The notes under the pieces are model-generated. The model did no database searches. It was given only the letters and a program-made list of their open reading frames with translations, and was not told where the DNA came from. Below are positions 41,692-50,259 of a stretch of 64,000 nucleotides of DNA, piece by piece. A program made the translations under genes and the position numbers. Position 1 is the stretch's first letter. The number at the start of each line of letters is the position of its first letter. The stretch is taken from contig NZ_JAJNMP010000001.1 in NCBI RefSeq assembly GCF_021044935.1, forward strand, positions 124,001-188,000. Direction: 5' to 3'. The stretch is from Agromyces cavernae (lineage in GTDB: Bacteria; Actinomycetota; Actinomycetes; Actinomycetales; Microbacteriaceae).

Positions 41692-42840
41692 TCAGGGCAC
41701 CCTTCGCGGATCGATGCCGACTCGCACGTGCGCCCCGTTCGCCGCGGCTGCGAGCGCGCGGTCGAGTTCGGCGAGGGGGTACGTCGTTCCGACGAGGGCG
41801 CCGAAGGCCGCTGCGCGCGGGCTCGAGGCGAGGTAGTCGATCGCACGCTGCAGGTGCCGCGGGGCGTAGTTGTGCACGCCGGTCACCGTGAGCAGCCCGC
41901 GCACGACGGCCTCGGGGTCGAGCTGGACCCCGGGGCCGGGCGACACGCTGCCGACGAGCACCACGACGCCGCCGATGTCGACCGAACGCAGTGCCGCCTG
42001 GACCGCGGCGGCGGATCCCGACGCTTCGATGGCTGCGAGCGGCGCGGGGAGTCCGCGCTGACGCACCCGATCGTCGAGCGGCCCCGCCGCGGGGTCGAGA
42101 GTCAGTTCGGCACCGAACGATTCCGCGGTCCGGCGACGGGCGGCATCGGGGTCGACGACGATGACGTTCGCCCCGGCGTCGGCGGCCATCGCCGTTGCGG
42201 CGAGGCCGATCATCCCGGCACCGGCGACGAGCACGGTGGTTCCGTCGAGCGGCACCCTCGACGCCGCCTCGAGCGCGGCGACCGCGGTCGCGGTCGAACA
42301 GGCCGCGGGCGCGGCGAGCGCGGCCGCCATCGACTCGGGCACCCGCACGATCGCCGTCCCCGCCCGCAGTTGCACGTGGGTGGCGAACCCGCCCGAGAGC
42401 TCCCAGCCGCGTGCGAGCCGCTCGTGTCCGTACTTGGCGACGTGGCGGCACTTCTGCGGCAGGCCGCTGCGACATCGGTCGCAGGTTCCACAGCTCGCGG
42501 TGACGCCCCACACGATGCGGTCGCCGATCCCCATGACCGTGCCGTCGACCGCGGTGATGCCGCCCGGTCCGAGTGCGACGATGCGCCCGACCTGTTCATG
42601 CCCGAGCACGAGCGGGGTCGGTGCGGGCCGGTCGCCGCGCACGGTGTGCACGTCGGAACCGCAGACCGTCGCGAGCTCGACCTCGACGAGCGCCTCGCCG
42701 TCGCGCAGGTCCACCCCTGGAACGGCGATCGCCTGGTGCGGCGCACCGGGTTCACGCCACACCATCGCGACAGGCGCGGGCCTCATCCGTATTCCGTGGT
42801 CGGCGCCGACGGCGGGCAGGGCGAGTCTCGGCGCGCTCAC
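41692..42840 (-). CDS. Phosphonate-catabolism-associated alcohol dehydrogenase
   Basis: 382 residues, zinc MDR family. Catalytic zinc: C-G-S-D-V-H and G-H-E-Q-V; structural zinc: C-G-T-C-D-R-C-R-S-G-L-P-Q-K-C. NAD motif: V-A-G-A-G-M-I-G-L-A. The overall pattern and neighbours match the HpnZ-type enzymes (TIGR03366) found with phosphonate genes. It overlaps the PhnX-like gene by ATGA and is the last gene of the operon, so it probably handles the aldehyde or alcohol left after C-P cleavage. This role is a proposal in the family description, not proven. Confidence 0.87.
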   Translation of the reverse strand: MSAPRLALPAVGADHGIRMRPAPVAMVWREPGAPHQAIAVPGVDLRDGEALVEVELATVCGSDVHTVRGDRPAPTPLVLGHEQVGRIVALGPGGITAVDGTVMGIGDRIVWGVTASCGTCDRCRSGLPQKCRHVAKYGHERLARGWELSGGFATHVQLRAGTAIVRVPESMAAALAAPAACSTATAVAALEAASRVPLDGTTVLVAGAGMIGLAATAMAADAGANVIVVDPDAARRRTAESFGAELTLDPAAGPLDDRVRQRGLPAPLAAIEASGSAAAVQAALRSVDIGGVVVLVGSVSPGPGVQLDPEAVVRGLLTVTGVHNYAPRHLQRAIDYLASSPRAAAFGALVGTTYPLAELDRALAAAANGAHVRVGIDPRRVP

Positions 42841-43580
42841 TCGCCGAGACCGAGCAGGTCGGGCAGGTCGGCGATCGACTCGATGACGACGTCGGCACCG
42901 GCGGCCTCGAGTTCGGCGCGGGCGTGGGTTCCCGTGAGCACGCCGACGACGAGTCCGGCGCCGGCGTTGACGCCCGATTCCATGTCGCTGCGCGTGTCGC
43001 CGACGACGACCATCGAGCGCACGGAGCTCGCCGCGGTTCGAACCAGCGCGGTGAGGGCCATGTCGGGGGCGGGTCGCCCTCGGCCCGCGTCGGCCGGCGC
43101 GAGCGCGCCGTCGGCGAGGTCGCGCCAGCCGAGTGCGTCGAGCAGGGCGTCGCGCGTCGCCGGGGCGAATCCGGTGGTGAGCACGACGGATGCCCCGGCG
43201 TCGCGCATTCGCGTGATCGCCTCGGCCGCCCCGGGGATCGGCTCGACACCCATCGTCGCCACGAGCTCGGCGTAGGCGCCTTCGAACTCGGCATTCGCCC
43301 GGGCGGCCTGGTCGGTGTCGCCGGTGAGCGCGAGGAACACCTCGATCTTCGACTGCCCCATGGTGTCGCGAACGTATTGCACTGCGCGGTCGCGTTCGTC
43401 ACCCTCGGGCGCGAACCCCGCGCGCTCGGCGGCGAGCGCGAAGGCCCGCTCGACGAGTCCGCCGTCGGTGACGGTGGTACCGGCCATGTCGAGCACGACG
43501 AGCTCGACCGTGCGAGCATCCGTGGGCTCGGTCCCGAGGTCGACGGGGGCGTGCGCGGGGGTCCGATCAATCGTGGTCAT
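42837..43580 (-). CDS. PhnX-like phosphonatase (HAD superfamily)
   Basis: 247 residues. It has the special HAD motif D31-M-A-G-T-T in place of DxDxT, like phosphonoacetaldehyde hydrolase. Lys78 (M-G-Q-S-K-I-E-V-F) sits at the cap-domain position that forms the Schiff base, and Arg replaces the usual motif Lys (G-R-G-R-P-A-P-D). It therefore fits TIGR03351, PhnX relatives thought to act on a modified phosphonoaldehyde. ATG 43580 is 10 bp after the stop of the FAD gene. The upstream frame extension is not used. Confidence 0.9.
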   Translation of the reverse strand: MTTIDRTPAHAPVDLGTEPTDARTVELVVLDMAGTTVTDGGLVERAFALAAERAGFAPEGDERDRAVQYVRDTMGQSKIEVFLALTGDTDQAARANAEFEGAYAELVATMGVEPIPGAAEAITRMRDAGASVVLTTGFAPATRDALLDALGWRDLADGALAPADAGRGRPAPDMALTALVRTAASSVRSMVVVGDTRSDMESGVNAGAGLVVGVLTGTHARAELEAAGADVVIESIADLPDLLGLGE

Positions 43581-43590
43581 GGGATGCCTT

Positions 43591-44760
43591 TCATGGGGTG
43601 GTGGTGGCGACGGCGACGTCGGCGAAGCCGGCGACGACATGTTCGGCGAGGCCGAGCCCGGTCGTCATGCCGATGCCGGTGGTCGCGGCGGCGAGGTGCA
43701 CGCCCGGCTCGATCTCGATGTCGAGGAAGTCGTTCGGGCCGCTCGCGTACACGCCCTGCCATCGCTCGACGACGGCGGGCGTGCCGACACCGAACAGCGC
43801 GCTGAACTCCTCGAGCAGCGCCTGGGCGGCCGCCTCGGACTGGAACGGCGTCACGGTCGCCCCGCGGTAGTGCGTGTCGCCGACGATGATGCTGCCGTCG
43901 GGCAGTTGCGTGTACATCTGATTGAGGTCGAGCGCGGCGAGGTCGGGCCGCTCGGCATGCAGCCGTTCCCGAAGCACGGATGCCTCGCGCACGGCGTTGA
44001 AGGCGCCGTACCGCAGCAACGACCAGCCGGTGAGCAGCGGCGCCTCGAGCGGTCCTCGCAGGTTCGCCCGAACCCGCAGCATGTCGAGCCCGCAACGGAC
44101 GATGCCGAGCTGTTCGGCGACTTCCGGGTACAGCTGGTCGATGTCGTGGTTCACCGCGACGACGATCCGATCGGCACGGAGCGGCCCTCGGCTCGTCGAG
44201 AGGCGGCCCGGCCCGACGTCGCCGACGGTCGTGCGGGTGCGGAACTCGACCCCGCGTCGGGCCAGGAATGCACGGATCGCGCCGAGCGCCTGCCGGGGAT
44301 CGACCTGCAGATCGGCAGGGAGGCACGCTCCGCCGATCACGGCACGGGGATCGACCGGTATCCGCTGGCTCGCCTCCGCGGCGCCGAGCAGTTCGACCGA
44401 GGCGCGTTCGCCCGGTGCGAGCGCGCGGTCGCGCTCGTCGGCGAGCGCCTGCAGCACCGCGAGCTCGTCATCGGACCGAGCGACGACGAGCGTGCCCGCC
44501 TCGCGCAGCCAGACGCCCGCGTCTCGCGCCAGCCCGAGCCAGATCTCGCGTGCGGAGACTCCGTGCCGCAGCGCGATGCCGGTCTGCGGCGTGATGCAGA
44601 GATGCCCGAAATTGCGGATCGAAGCGCCGCTGGGCTCGCTGCCCCGCTCGACGACGACGACACGCAGTCCGCGGCGCACCGCGGCGAGTGCCGCTCCGAG
44701 TCCGATGATCCCCGAGCCGACCACGGCGACGTCGAATCGCGTCCCGATCGTCGCGCTCAT
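43591..44760 (-). CDS. FAD-dependent oxidoreductase, aminophosphonate type (TIGR03364-like)
   Basis: 389 residues, DAO/GlyA-type FAD protein: VVGSGIIGLGAA at about 12-23 and E-R-G-S-E-P-S-G-A-S-I-R-N-F-G-H flavin loop. C-terminal A-T-T-G-I-G-M-T-T-G-L-G-L-A-E binds the FAD. The family is found with PhnX-like hydrolases and is proposed to oxidatively deaminate an aminoethylphosphonate to the aldehyde used next. The ATG at 44760 overlaps the phnE stop (ATGA), so the genes are coupled. Confidence 0.9.
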   Translation of the reverse strand: MSATIGTRFDVAVVGSGIIGLGAALAAVRRGLRVVVVERGSEPSGASIRNFGHLCITPQTGIALRHGVSAREIWLGLARDAGVWLREAGTLVVARSDDELAVLQALADERDRALAPGERASVELLGAAEASQRIPVDPRAVIGGACLPADLQVDPRQALGAIRAFLARRGVEFRTRTTVGDVGPGRLSTSRGPLRADRIVVAVNHDIDQLYPEVAEQLGIVRCGLDMLRVRANLRGPLEAPLLTGWSLLRYGAFNAVREASVLRERLHAERPDLAALDLNQMYTQLPDGSIIVGDTHYRGATVTPFQSEAAAQALLEEFSALFGVGTPAVVERWQGVYASGPNDFLDIEIEPGVHLAAATTGIGMTTGLGLAEHVVAGFADVAVATTTP

Positions 44761-46534
44761 CGGAACACCCTCCGCATCCACACGGCGATTCCCTCCACGA
44801 GAAGCACGGTGGCGAGGATCATGAGCACGATCGCCGTCACCATCTGGTAATTCGAACCCTGACCGGCGTTGAGCAGGTAGTAGCCGATCCCGCCGCCGCC
44901 GACGATGCCGAGGATCGTCGCCGCCCGGATGTTCGTGTCGAGCAGGTAGAAACCGTGGCCGATCAGCGCGGGCGTCCCCTGCGCGAGGGTCGCCGAAGCG
45001 TAGACCTGGCTCCGCGACGCACCCGCCGCACGCAACGCGCGCTCGGGCCCCGACTTCACCTCTTCGAAGGAGTCGGCGATCAGCTTGCCGAGCAGGCCGA
45101 CCCCACCGAAGGCGAGCGCGATCGTGCCCGCCTGCGTGCCGAGACCGGTGATCACGATGAGCACGATCGCAAGGATCACCTCCGGAATGCCGCGGATGGT
45201 CACCAGCAGGAGCCGCATCGATGTGCGCGTGGCGCCGTTCGGCGCAACGTTCCGGGCCGCGAGCGACCCGATCACGATCGAGAACACGAGCGAGAGCAGG
45301 GTGGCGGCGAGCGCGATGCCGATCGTCTGCGCCATCGCCCCGAACATCGTTGCGGCGTCGTAGCTGCCGAAGTCCGGTGGCCAGAACAGCACGGCGATCT
45401 CGGGAATCTTCGCCCAGACCGTGATCAGGTCGCCCCACTGGATGTCGCAGACGATCACGCTGCCCACCAGGATCGCGAGCGCCATCCACGCCCACACCGT
45501 GTTGCGGATGCGCACCGCATCCCACGGGCGATGCAGCGCTGCCGCGAGCGCCGCCGGTCGAGTAGCCGACGAAGGAGGCGTATCGAGACCCACTGAGGTC
45601 CCGATGCGATCGCCGGCGATCGCTACTCGACCGGCGGTCGCTCGACCGGCCAGCCGCGCGACACGGTCGCCGAGCCCTCGACCGGTCGGCTGGATGCCGA
45701 GCATCGCCGCGCGCACCACGCTCGAGACGACCTCCATGATCACGCACAGGGCGAACATGACGAGCGCGATGCCGAGGCCGAGCCCGTAGTCGAGCGACTT
45801 GAAGGCGAACGACATCTCGAGCCCGAGCCCTGCGACGCCGACGTAGCCGAGGATCACCGAGCCGCGCAGGTTGATGTCGTTGCGATGCAGCACGGTCGCG
45901 ACCCACGAGGGCAGGACTTGCGGCAGGATGCCGCTCGCGAACTCCTGGAGCCTTGATCCACCTGCGGCGCGGATGGCGCGACGCGGCCCTTCGTCGATCT
46001 GTTCGATCGCGTCGGCGAAGAGCTTGGAGATCATGCCGATGGAGTGGATGCCGATCGCGAGGATGCCGGGCAGGGTGCCGAGCGAGAAAATGAGAACGAA
46101 CACCATCGCGAGGACGACGTCGGGGATTGCACGCGTGAGCACGGTGACGAAGCGGCCCAACGCCTGCCAACCTCGCCCGGGGGTGGTGTTGGCCGCGGCG
46201 ATGTACGCGACGGGGACCGAGACGACCGCCGCGAGCACCGTGCCGCACAGCACGAGACCGACGGTCAGCGCGGTGAGGTGCAGGAGTTCGCCGGCTTCGG
46301 GGAACTCGATGGGTCCGACGCGCGCGAAGAACCGCTCGGCGTTGCCCAGCTCTCGATCATGCTCGGGATCGAGATACCCGTGTCGGCGAGTGCGACGGCG
46401 GCCACGATGACGATCGTGACGAGCGTCAGCCCGGCGGCGATGCGCTCGGGCGAGATGGGGCGTCGCGGCGCGCGCTCGGCGACCGATGCGGGGGGCGCGG
46501 CGCGGCGCGGCACGGGGGCGGTGAGCGTCGACAT
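44757..46534 (-). pseudogene. phnE: Phosphonate ABC transporter permease, fused PhnE1-PhnE2, one frameshift
   Basis: Two permease domains in tandem would give 592 residues. From ATG 46534 (TGATG overlap with phnC) the frame reads M-S-T-L-T-A-P-V-P and S-I-P-S-M-I-E-S-W, then is lost. The second frame resumes at G-N-A-E-R-F-F-A-R-V-G-P-I-E-F. Restoring one G in the GGG run at 46343-46345 joins them exactly. Both domains have the PhnE permease loop (D-E-G-P-R-R-A-I-R-A-A-G and K-S-G-P-E-R-A-L-R-A-A-G). The linker between them is encoded by a palindromic repeat. A sequencing error in the G-run is as likely as true inactivation. Confidence 0.85.
45552..45636. repeat. Palindromic element inside phnE (GGTCGAGTAGC family)
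   Basis: Perfect 15-bp arms CGCCGGTCGAGTAGC (45552-45566) and GCTACTCGACCGGCG (45622-45636). Inside are GTATCGAGACC and GGTCCCGATGC, which extend the palindrome imperfectly. The same plan (GGTYGAGKAGC...MTCGARACC) is seen at 3240-3319. It is translated in frame and forms the linker between the two permease domains. Confidence 0.8.
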
Positions 46535-47358
46535 CAACGCACGGATTCCGATCCGGACGGGACATCCGTGAGTTCGCGCTCGATCGCCTCGAGCTCACCG
46601 GTCGACGTCGCGACGCGACCGTAGATCTCAATGACCTCGGCTTTGCCGAGCCCCTCGACGTGGGTGTCGAGCACGACGTCGCCGTGACGCAGTCCGATGA
46701 TGCGGTCGGCCCATGACATGGCGAGGTCGACCTGGTGCAGGCTGCAGACGACGGTGAGGCCGGCGTCCATCGCGATCTCCCGGATGAGCGACATGACCTG
46801 TTCGCTCGACTCGGGGTCCAGCGAGGCGACGGGCTCGTCGGCGAGCAGGATCTCGGGGTCCTGCATGAGGGCACGGGCGATGGCCACCCGCTGCTGTTGG
46901 CCGCCCGAGAGCGTATCGGCGCGCTGGTACGCGCGATCGAGCAGGCCGACCCGGTCGAGGTGGCCGAGCGCGGCGAGCTTCAACCGCTTCGGGTAGCTCC
47001 ACAGGCCCACGCGGGGGCCCCGCAATCCGGCGAGCGCACCCGTGACGACGTTCTCGAGCACGGTGAGCGACGGTACGAGGTCGAACTGCTGGAAGACGAA
47101 CCCGACGCGACTGCGCAGGGCGCGGAGGTGCCGCCCGCTCAGCGACGGCACCTCCTTGCCCAGCACGCGCACGGAACCGGAAGTCGGCGTCTCGAGCCCG
47201 TCGAGGTGCCGGAGCAGGGTCGATTTTCCGGAGCCCGAGAGTCCGAGCAGCACGACGATCTCGCCCTTCTCGACGCTGAACGCGGCCTGACGCAGGGCGA
47301 CGGTGCGGCCGAACGCCTTCGTGAGCCCGCTGACTTCGATGACGGATGTGTCGCTCAT
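46534..47358 (-). CDS. phnC: Phosphonate ABC transporter ATP-binding protein
   Basis: 274 residues. Walker A G-L-S-G-S-G-K-S-T, signature L-S-G-G-Q-Q-Q-R, Walker B I-L-L-A-D-E-P. PhnC features include F-V-F-Q-Q-F-D-L-V and S-L-D-P-E-S-S-E. ATG 47358 (M-S-D-T-S-V-I-E-V) is selected over an upstream in-frame start because it gives the family N-terminus and follows phnD closely. Its stop TGA overlaps the phnE ATG by one base. Confidence 0.92.
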   Translation of the reverse strand: MSDTSVIEVSGLTKAFGRTVALRQAAFSVEKGEIVVLLGLSGSGKSTLLRHLDGLETPTSGSVRVLGKEVPSLSGRHLRALRSRVGFVFQQFDLVPSLTVLENVVTGALAGLRGPRVGLWSYPKRLKLAALGHLDRVGLLDRAYQRADTLSGGQQQRVAIARALMQDPEILLADEPVASLDPESSEQVMSLIREIAMDAGLTVVCSLHQVDLAMSWADRIIGLRHGDVVLDTHVEGLGKAEVIEIYGRVATSTGELEAIERELTDVPSGSESVR

Positions 47359-47398
47359 GTCACTTCCGGTTTCCTGTAGGTGTTCGTCAGTGCCGGGG

Positions 47399-48328
47399 TC
47401 AGCCCTGGCACTGCTCCGCGTCGGTCTTCTCGCAGATGTCGCGGATGGTGTCGTAGTACGCGTCATCGACCGGCTTGGTCTCGAAGAACACGGAGCGGAA
47501 TCCGTCGCTGTCGGCGCTCGTGATGCCCGCGGCGATGATGTCGTCGATGGTCACCTCGCCGAGGACGTCGGTGATCTGCGCCGCGAGCTCCTCGGGCAGG
47601 GTGTTCGAGACGACGATCGGGGCGCCCGGGACCATGGTCTCGGCGACGATCTCGACCCTGTCGCTCTTGGCGACCTCGCTGTCCTCTGCGAAGCCCGCCT
47701 CGCACTCGACGCCCTCGCCGACCTTCGTGACGCTCACGTCGTGCTTGCCCGCGAACACCGGGGTGACGTCGGCTTCGGGGTCGATGCCTTCGTTCAGCAG
47801 GTTGTAGCTCGGGAACAGGTACCCCGACGTGGACGACGGGTCGACGAAGCAGACTTTCTTTCCCTCGAAGCCGGCGAGGTCGGTGATATCGCTCCCGGCC
47901 GGCACGATCGCCTGTGAGAAGTAGCCGGGCTCCTGGCCCTCTGCCGTCACGATCGATGAGATCGGGGTGATCTCGGCGCCGTTGTTGGTGGCGGTCACGT
48001 AGGTGAAACCCGAGAACGAGGCGACGTCGATCTTGCCGGCGACGGCGGCCTCGATGAGGGCGGCATAGTCCGTGGACTCGTGGTACTCGACGTTCTTGCC
48101 GGTCTCCTGGGCGAGGTAGTCCATGAGCGGCTGGTAGTTGGTCTCGGTGTCGACCGAGTCGGGCACGACGCCGAAGACGAGGGTGTTCTCGTCGACGGCG
48201 AACGAGGAGCCGGCGTCGGCGACCCCGCCGTCGTTCGCATCGGCGGGTGCCGAGCAACCGGCGAGGCCGAGGGCGAGCGCGCCGGCCCCGAGCAGGGCGA
48301 GCGCGGAGGTGAGGGTGCGGGTGTACAT
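47399..48328 (-). CDS. phnD: Phosphonate/phosphite-binding lipoprotein
   Basis: 309 residues. Signal peptide with lipobox L-A-G-C (Cys25), so it is a membrane-anchored binding protein. PhnD-type pattern: F-G-V-V-P-D-S-V-D-T-E, then D-P-S-S-T-S-G-Y-L-F-P, the ligand-binding loop. GAAAGG precedes ATG 48328. It is the first gene of the phn operon and is divergent from the GntR regulator. The ligand could be aminoethylphosphonate, given the enzymes downstream. Confidence 0.92.
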   Translation of the reverse strand: MYTRTLTSALALLGAGALALGLAGCSAPADANDGGVADAGSSFAVDENTLVFGVVPDSVDTETNYQPLMDYLAQETGKNVEYHESTDYAALIEAAVAGKIDVASFSGFTYVTATNNGAEITPISSIVTAEGQEPGYFSQAIVPAGSDITDLAGFEGKKVCFVDPSSTSGYLFPSYNLLNEGIDPEADVTPVFAGKHDVSVTKVGEGVECEAGFAEDSEVAKSDRVEIVAETMVPGAPIVVSNTLPEELAAQITDVLGEVTIDDIIAAGITSADSDGFRSVFFETKPVDDAYYDTIRDICEKTDAEQCQG

Positions 48329-48411
48329 GGCAGCCTTTCGAGCAGGGGTGTGCCGGAGTGGACGGCTGCCAGCCTGCCACGATGTATGCCCATCTCTGCT
48401 GGGATTCACGT

Positions 48412-48444
48412 GTTGTTCACAATATGTATGTCTATGTGAACAAC
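48412..48444. promoter_or_regulatory. Long inverted repeat in the phnD/GntR divergent promoter
   Basis: GTTGTTCAC (48412-48420) and GTGAACAAC (48436-48444) are perfect 9-bp arms with an AT-rich 15-bp spacer (AATATGTATGTCTAT). It stands 84 bp from phnD and 47 bp from gntR, suitable for a GntR/HutC (PhnF-like) operator or the phn promoter. A second similar motif, TATTCCTATGTGG, overlaps the gntR start. Confidence 0.65.
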
Positions 48445-48490
48445 GCCTGCCCCGCTTTCTCGGCGGGAGCACCCAATGTAGTATTCCTAT

Positions 48491-49240
48491 GTGGCCTCCA
48501 GTGTGTACAAGCAGATCGCCGACGACCTTCGACAGCGCATCGTGAACGGACAACTCGCACCCGGCGACGAAGTTCCGACCGAGGGCGAGCTGGCCTTGCG
48601 GTGGCACACCTCGCGCGGCCCCATCCGCAACGCCCTCGCCGAACTGCGCGCCGAGGGACTCATCGAGACCACCCGCGGCCGCCCGAGTCGAGTCCTGGAA
48701 CGCAAGGCGCACCAGGCCGTCGACGTCTCCATCCCGTTCACGCGCTGGGCCCGCGAGCTCGGCACCACACCCGGCGCGATCACGCAGGAGCTCTCGCTGC
48801 GACGCGTCGACGAGGAGCTGGCCGCCGATCTCCACGTGCAACGCGGCGATCTCGCGGTGCACGTCGTGCGCCTCCGGCTGCTCGACGGCCGGCCGACCAT
48901 GCTCGAGCGCCTCACGTACACCGAAGCGGTCGGCCGCGTGCTGTTCGACGTCGACCTCGACACCGTCTCGATCACCGAGTATCTCGCCGAGCGAGGTTTC
49001 CACTCCGCCGAGGTCGAGCACGAGATCGACGCCGTCGCCGCCGACGACGTCGACAGCGCGCTGCTCGAGGTCGAGCCCGGATCGCCGATCCTGCGCCTGA
49101 AGCGCATCACCCGCGATGCCGACGGGCGGGTCTTCGAATCATCCGACGACCGCTATCGCAGCGACATCGTGCGGTTCACGGTCGCGGCGTCGGGTCGCGC
49201 GAATTCGGGTGAGCACTTCCTGCGGCCCTTGGGCGGCTGA
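48491..49240 (+). CDS. GntR/HutC-family regulator of phosphonate genes (PhnF-like)
   Basis: 249 residues. N-terminal winged HTH (V-Y-K-Q-I-A-D-D-L-R-Q-R-I, S-R-G-P-I-R-N-A-L-A-E-L-R-A-E-G-L-I) and a C-terminal UTRA ligand-binding domain. GTG 48491 lies about 7 bp after a TAGTAT -10-like box, so the mRNA may be leaderless. It is divergent from phnD and most likely represses the phn operon until a phosphonate is present. PhnF name is by analogy only. Confidence 0.87.
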   Translation: MASSVYKQIADDLRQRIVNGQLAPGDEVPTEGELALRWHTSRGPIRNALAELRAEGLIETTRGRPSRVLERKAHQAVDVSIPFTRWARELGTTPGAITQELSLRRVDEELAADLHVQRGDLAVHVVRLRLLDGRPTMLERLTYTEAVGRVLFDVDLDTVSITEYLAERGFHSAEVEHEIDAVAADDVDSALLEVEPGSPILRLKRITRDADGRVFESSDDRYRSDIVRFTVAASGRANSGEHFLRPLGG

Positions 49241-49310
49241 ACGCGCTCGAGTGCCGGCGCGCGGGTCCGGCAGCGCGACCCCTGCGATCGAGGCATCGTA
49301 CGCTCGCTTC

Positions 49311-49865
49311 ATGCGCTTCGGAACGCTCGACTTCACCGCCGCCCTCGACTCCCCCGACCTGCTCGCAGCGCCGACGGCGGAAGCGCTACGAGCGGTGGCA
49401 GTCGCGCAAGCGGCGGTCGCCACATCCGATGAGGCGCTCGTGGCCGCCATCGACCCGGAACTCGCCGACACCGCCGCTTTCTGCGCACACTACGAGATCG
49501 ACCCCGCCGACGGCGCGAACTGCGTGATCGTGCAGGCGCGCCGCGGCGAGCGCACGTGGTACGCGGCGTGCATGGTGCGCGGGTCCGACCGGCTCGACGT
49601 GAACGGCGCGGTGCGGCGATATCTCGGCGCGCGCAAGCTGTCGTTCGCGCCGATGGACCAGGCGGTCGAGCTCAGCGGCATGGAGTACGGCGGCATCACA
49701 CCGATCGGGCTGCCCGACGACTGGCCGCTGCTCATCGACGAGTCGGTCGCCGCGCACGAGCGCCTGATCATCGGCAGCGGCATCCGCGGGTCCAAACTGC
49801 TCGTGACCGGCTCGCTCCTCGCAGGCCTGCCGAACGCCGAGACCCTCTCGATCGCGATCGCCTGA
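49311..49865 (+). CDS. YbaK/aminoacyl-tRNA deacylase-domain protein
   Basis: 184 residues. The YbaK/ProRS editing-domain fold shows in G-A-N-C-V-I-V-Q-A-R-R, V-N-G-A-V-R-R-Y-L-G-A-R-K-L and M-E-Y-G-G-I-T-P-I-G-L-P. Such proteins deacylate misacylated tRNAs. ATG 49311 has no ribosome site; TACGCT 12 bp upstream may be a -10, giving a leaderless message. It stands alone, convergent with the three-helix-bundle gene (9-bp gap). Confidence 0.85.
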   Translation: MRFGTLDFTAALDSPDLLAAPTAEALRAVAVAQAAVATSDEALVAAIDPELADTAAFCAHYEIDPADGANCVIVQARRGERTWYAACMVRGSDRLDVNGAVRRYLGARKLSFAPMDQAVELSGMEYGGITPIGLPDDWPLLIDESVAAHERLIIGSGIRGSKLLVTGSLLAGLPNAETLSIAIA

Positions 49866-49874
49866 AGCGCGACG

Positions 49875-50222
49875 TCAGACGTTTCCGCCGCCGATATCGC
49901 CGAACAGGAACCCGCCGCGCCGCGAGTTGCGTTCGATCTCCATGGGATCGAGATCGACGGGCTGGCGGCCGCGCGCCGGCACGGCCCCGGGCGCGGCCAC
50001 GTCATCGGTCGGCGAGTCGGCGGGTTCGGCCTCGCCGCGCAGCCGGTCGCGCGCGGCGTGCTCGACGAGCACCGGCACGAAGCCGCGCACGCGGCCCTCA
50101 TCGAGTCGATGCTGCTCCTCGCGCACGACGGTCGCGATGCGGTCGTGAGCCATGGTCGGGAACTTCTGCGAGAGGCGAGCGACGAGGTCGTCGATCGCGT
50201 GCTCTTCGTCGCGTTCGCTCAT
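49875..50222 (-). CDS. Three-helix-bundle dimerisation-domain protein
   Basis: 115 residues. The first about 65 residues (A-I-D-D-L-V-A-R-L-S-Q-K-F-P and R-G-F-V-P-V-L-V-E-H-A-A-R-D-R-L) match the helical module found inside the ArsR-ArsC fusion at 54929-55822 (L-S-E-R-Y, L-P-S-L-A-A-Q-F-A-A-D-R-L). The tail is low-complexity (Pro/Gly/Asp). AAGGACC precedes ATG 50222. It is the last gene of the arsC-trxB group, 37 bp after trxB. Function unknown; probably protein-protein contact. Confidence 0.75.
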   Translation of the reverse strand: MSERDEEHAIDDLVARLSQKFPTMAHDRIATVVREEQHRLDEGRVRGFVPVLVEHAARDRLRGEAEPADSPTDDVAAPGAVPARGRQPVDLDPMEIERNSRRGGFLFGDIGGGNV

Positions 50223-50259
50223 CGGTCAGGTCCTTCCGACGTGTGCAGACGGTTCAGGG

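Noticed and set aside
46343-46345. Programmed ribosomal frameshift in phnE
   Set aside because: No slippery heptamer with a clear downstream structure is visible, and PhnE is not known to need one. A base deletion or sequencing error is simpler.
41692-49240. C-P lyase operon
   Set aside because: Transporter genes are present, but nothing resembling phnG-phnM occurs; the enzymes are of the PhnX-like/oxidase type.
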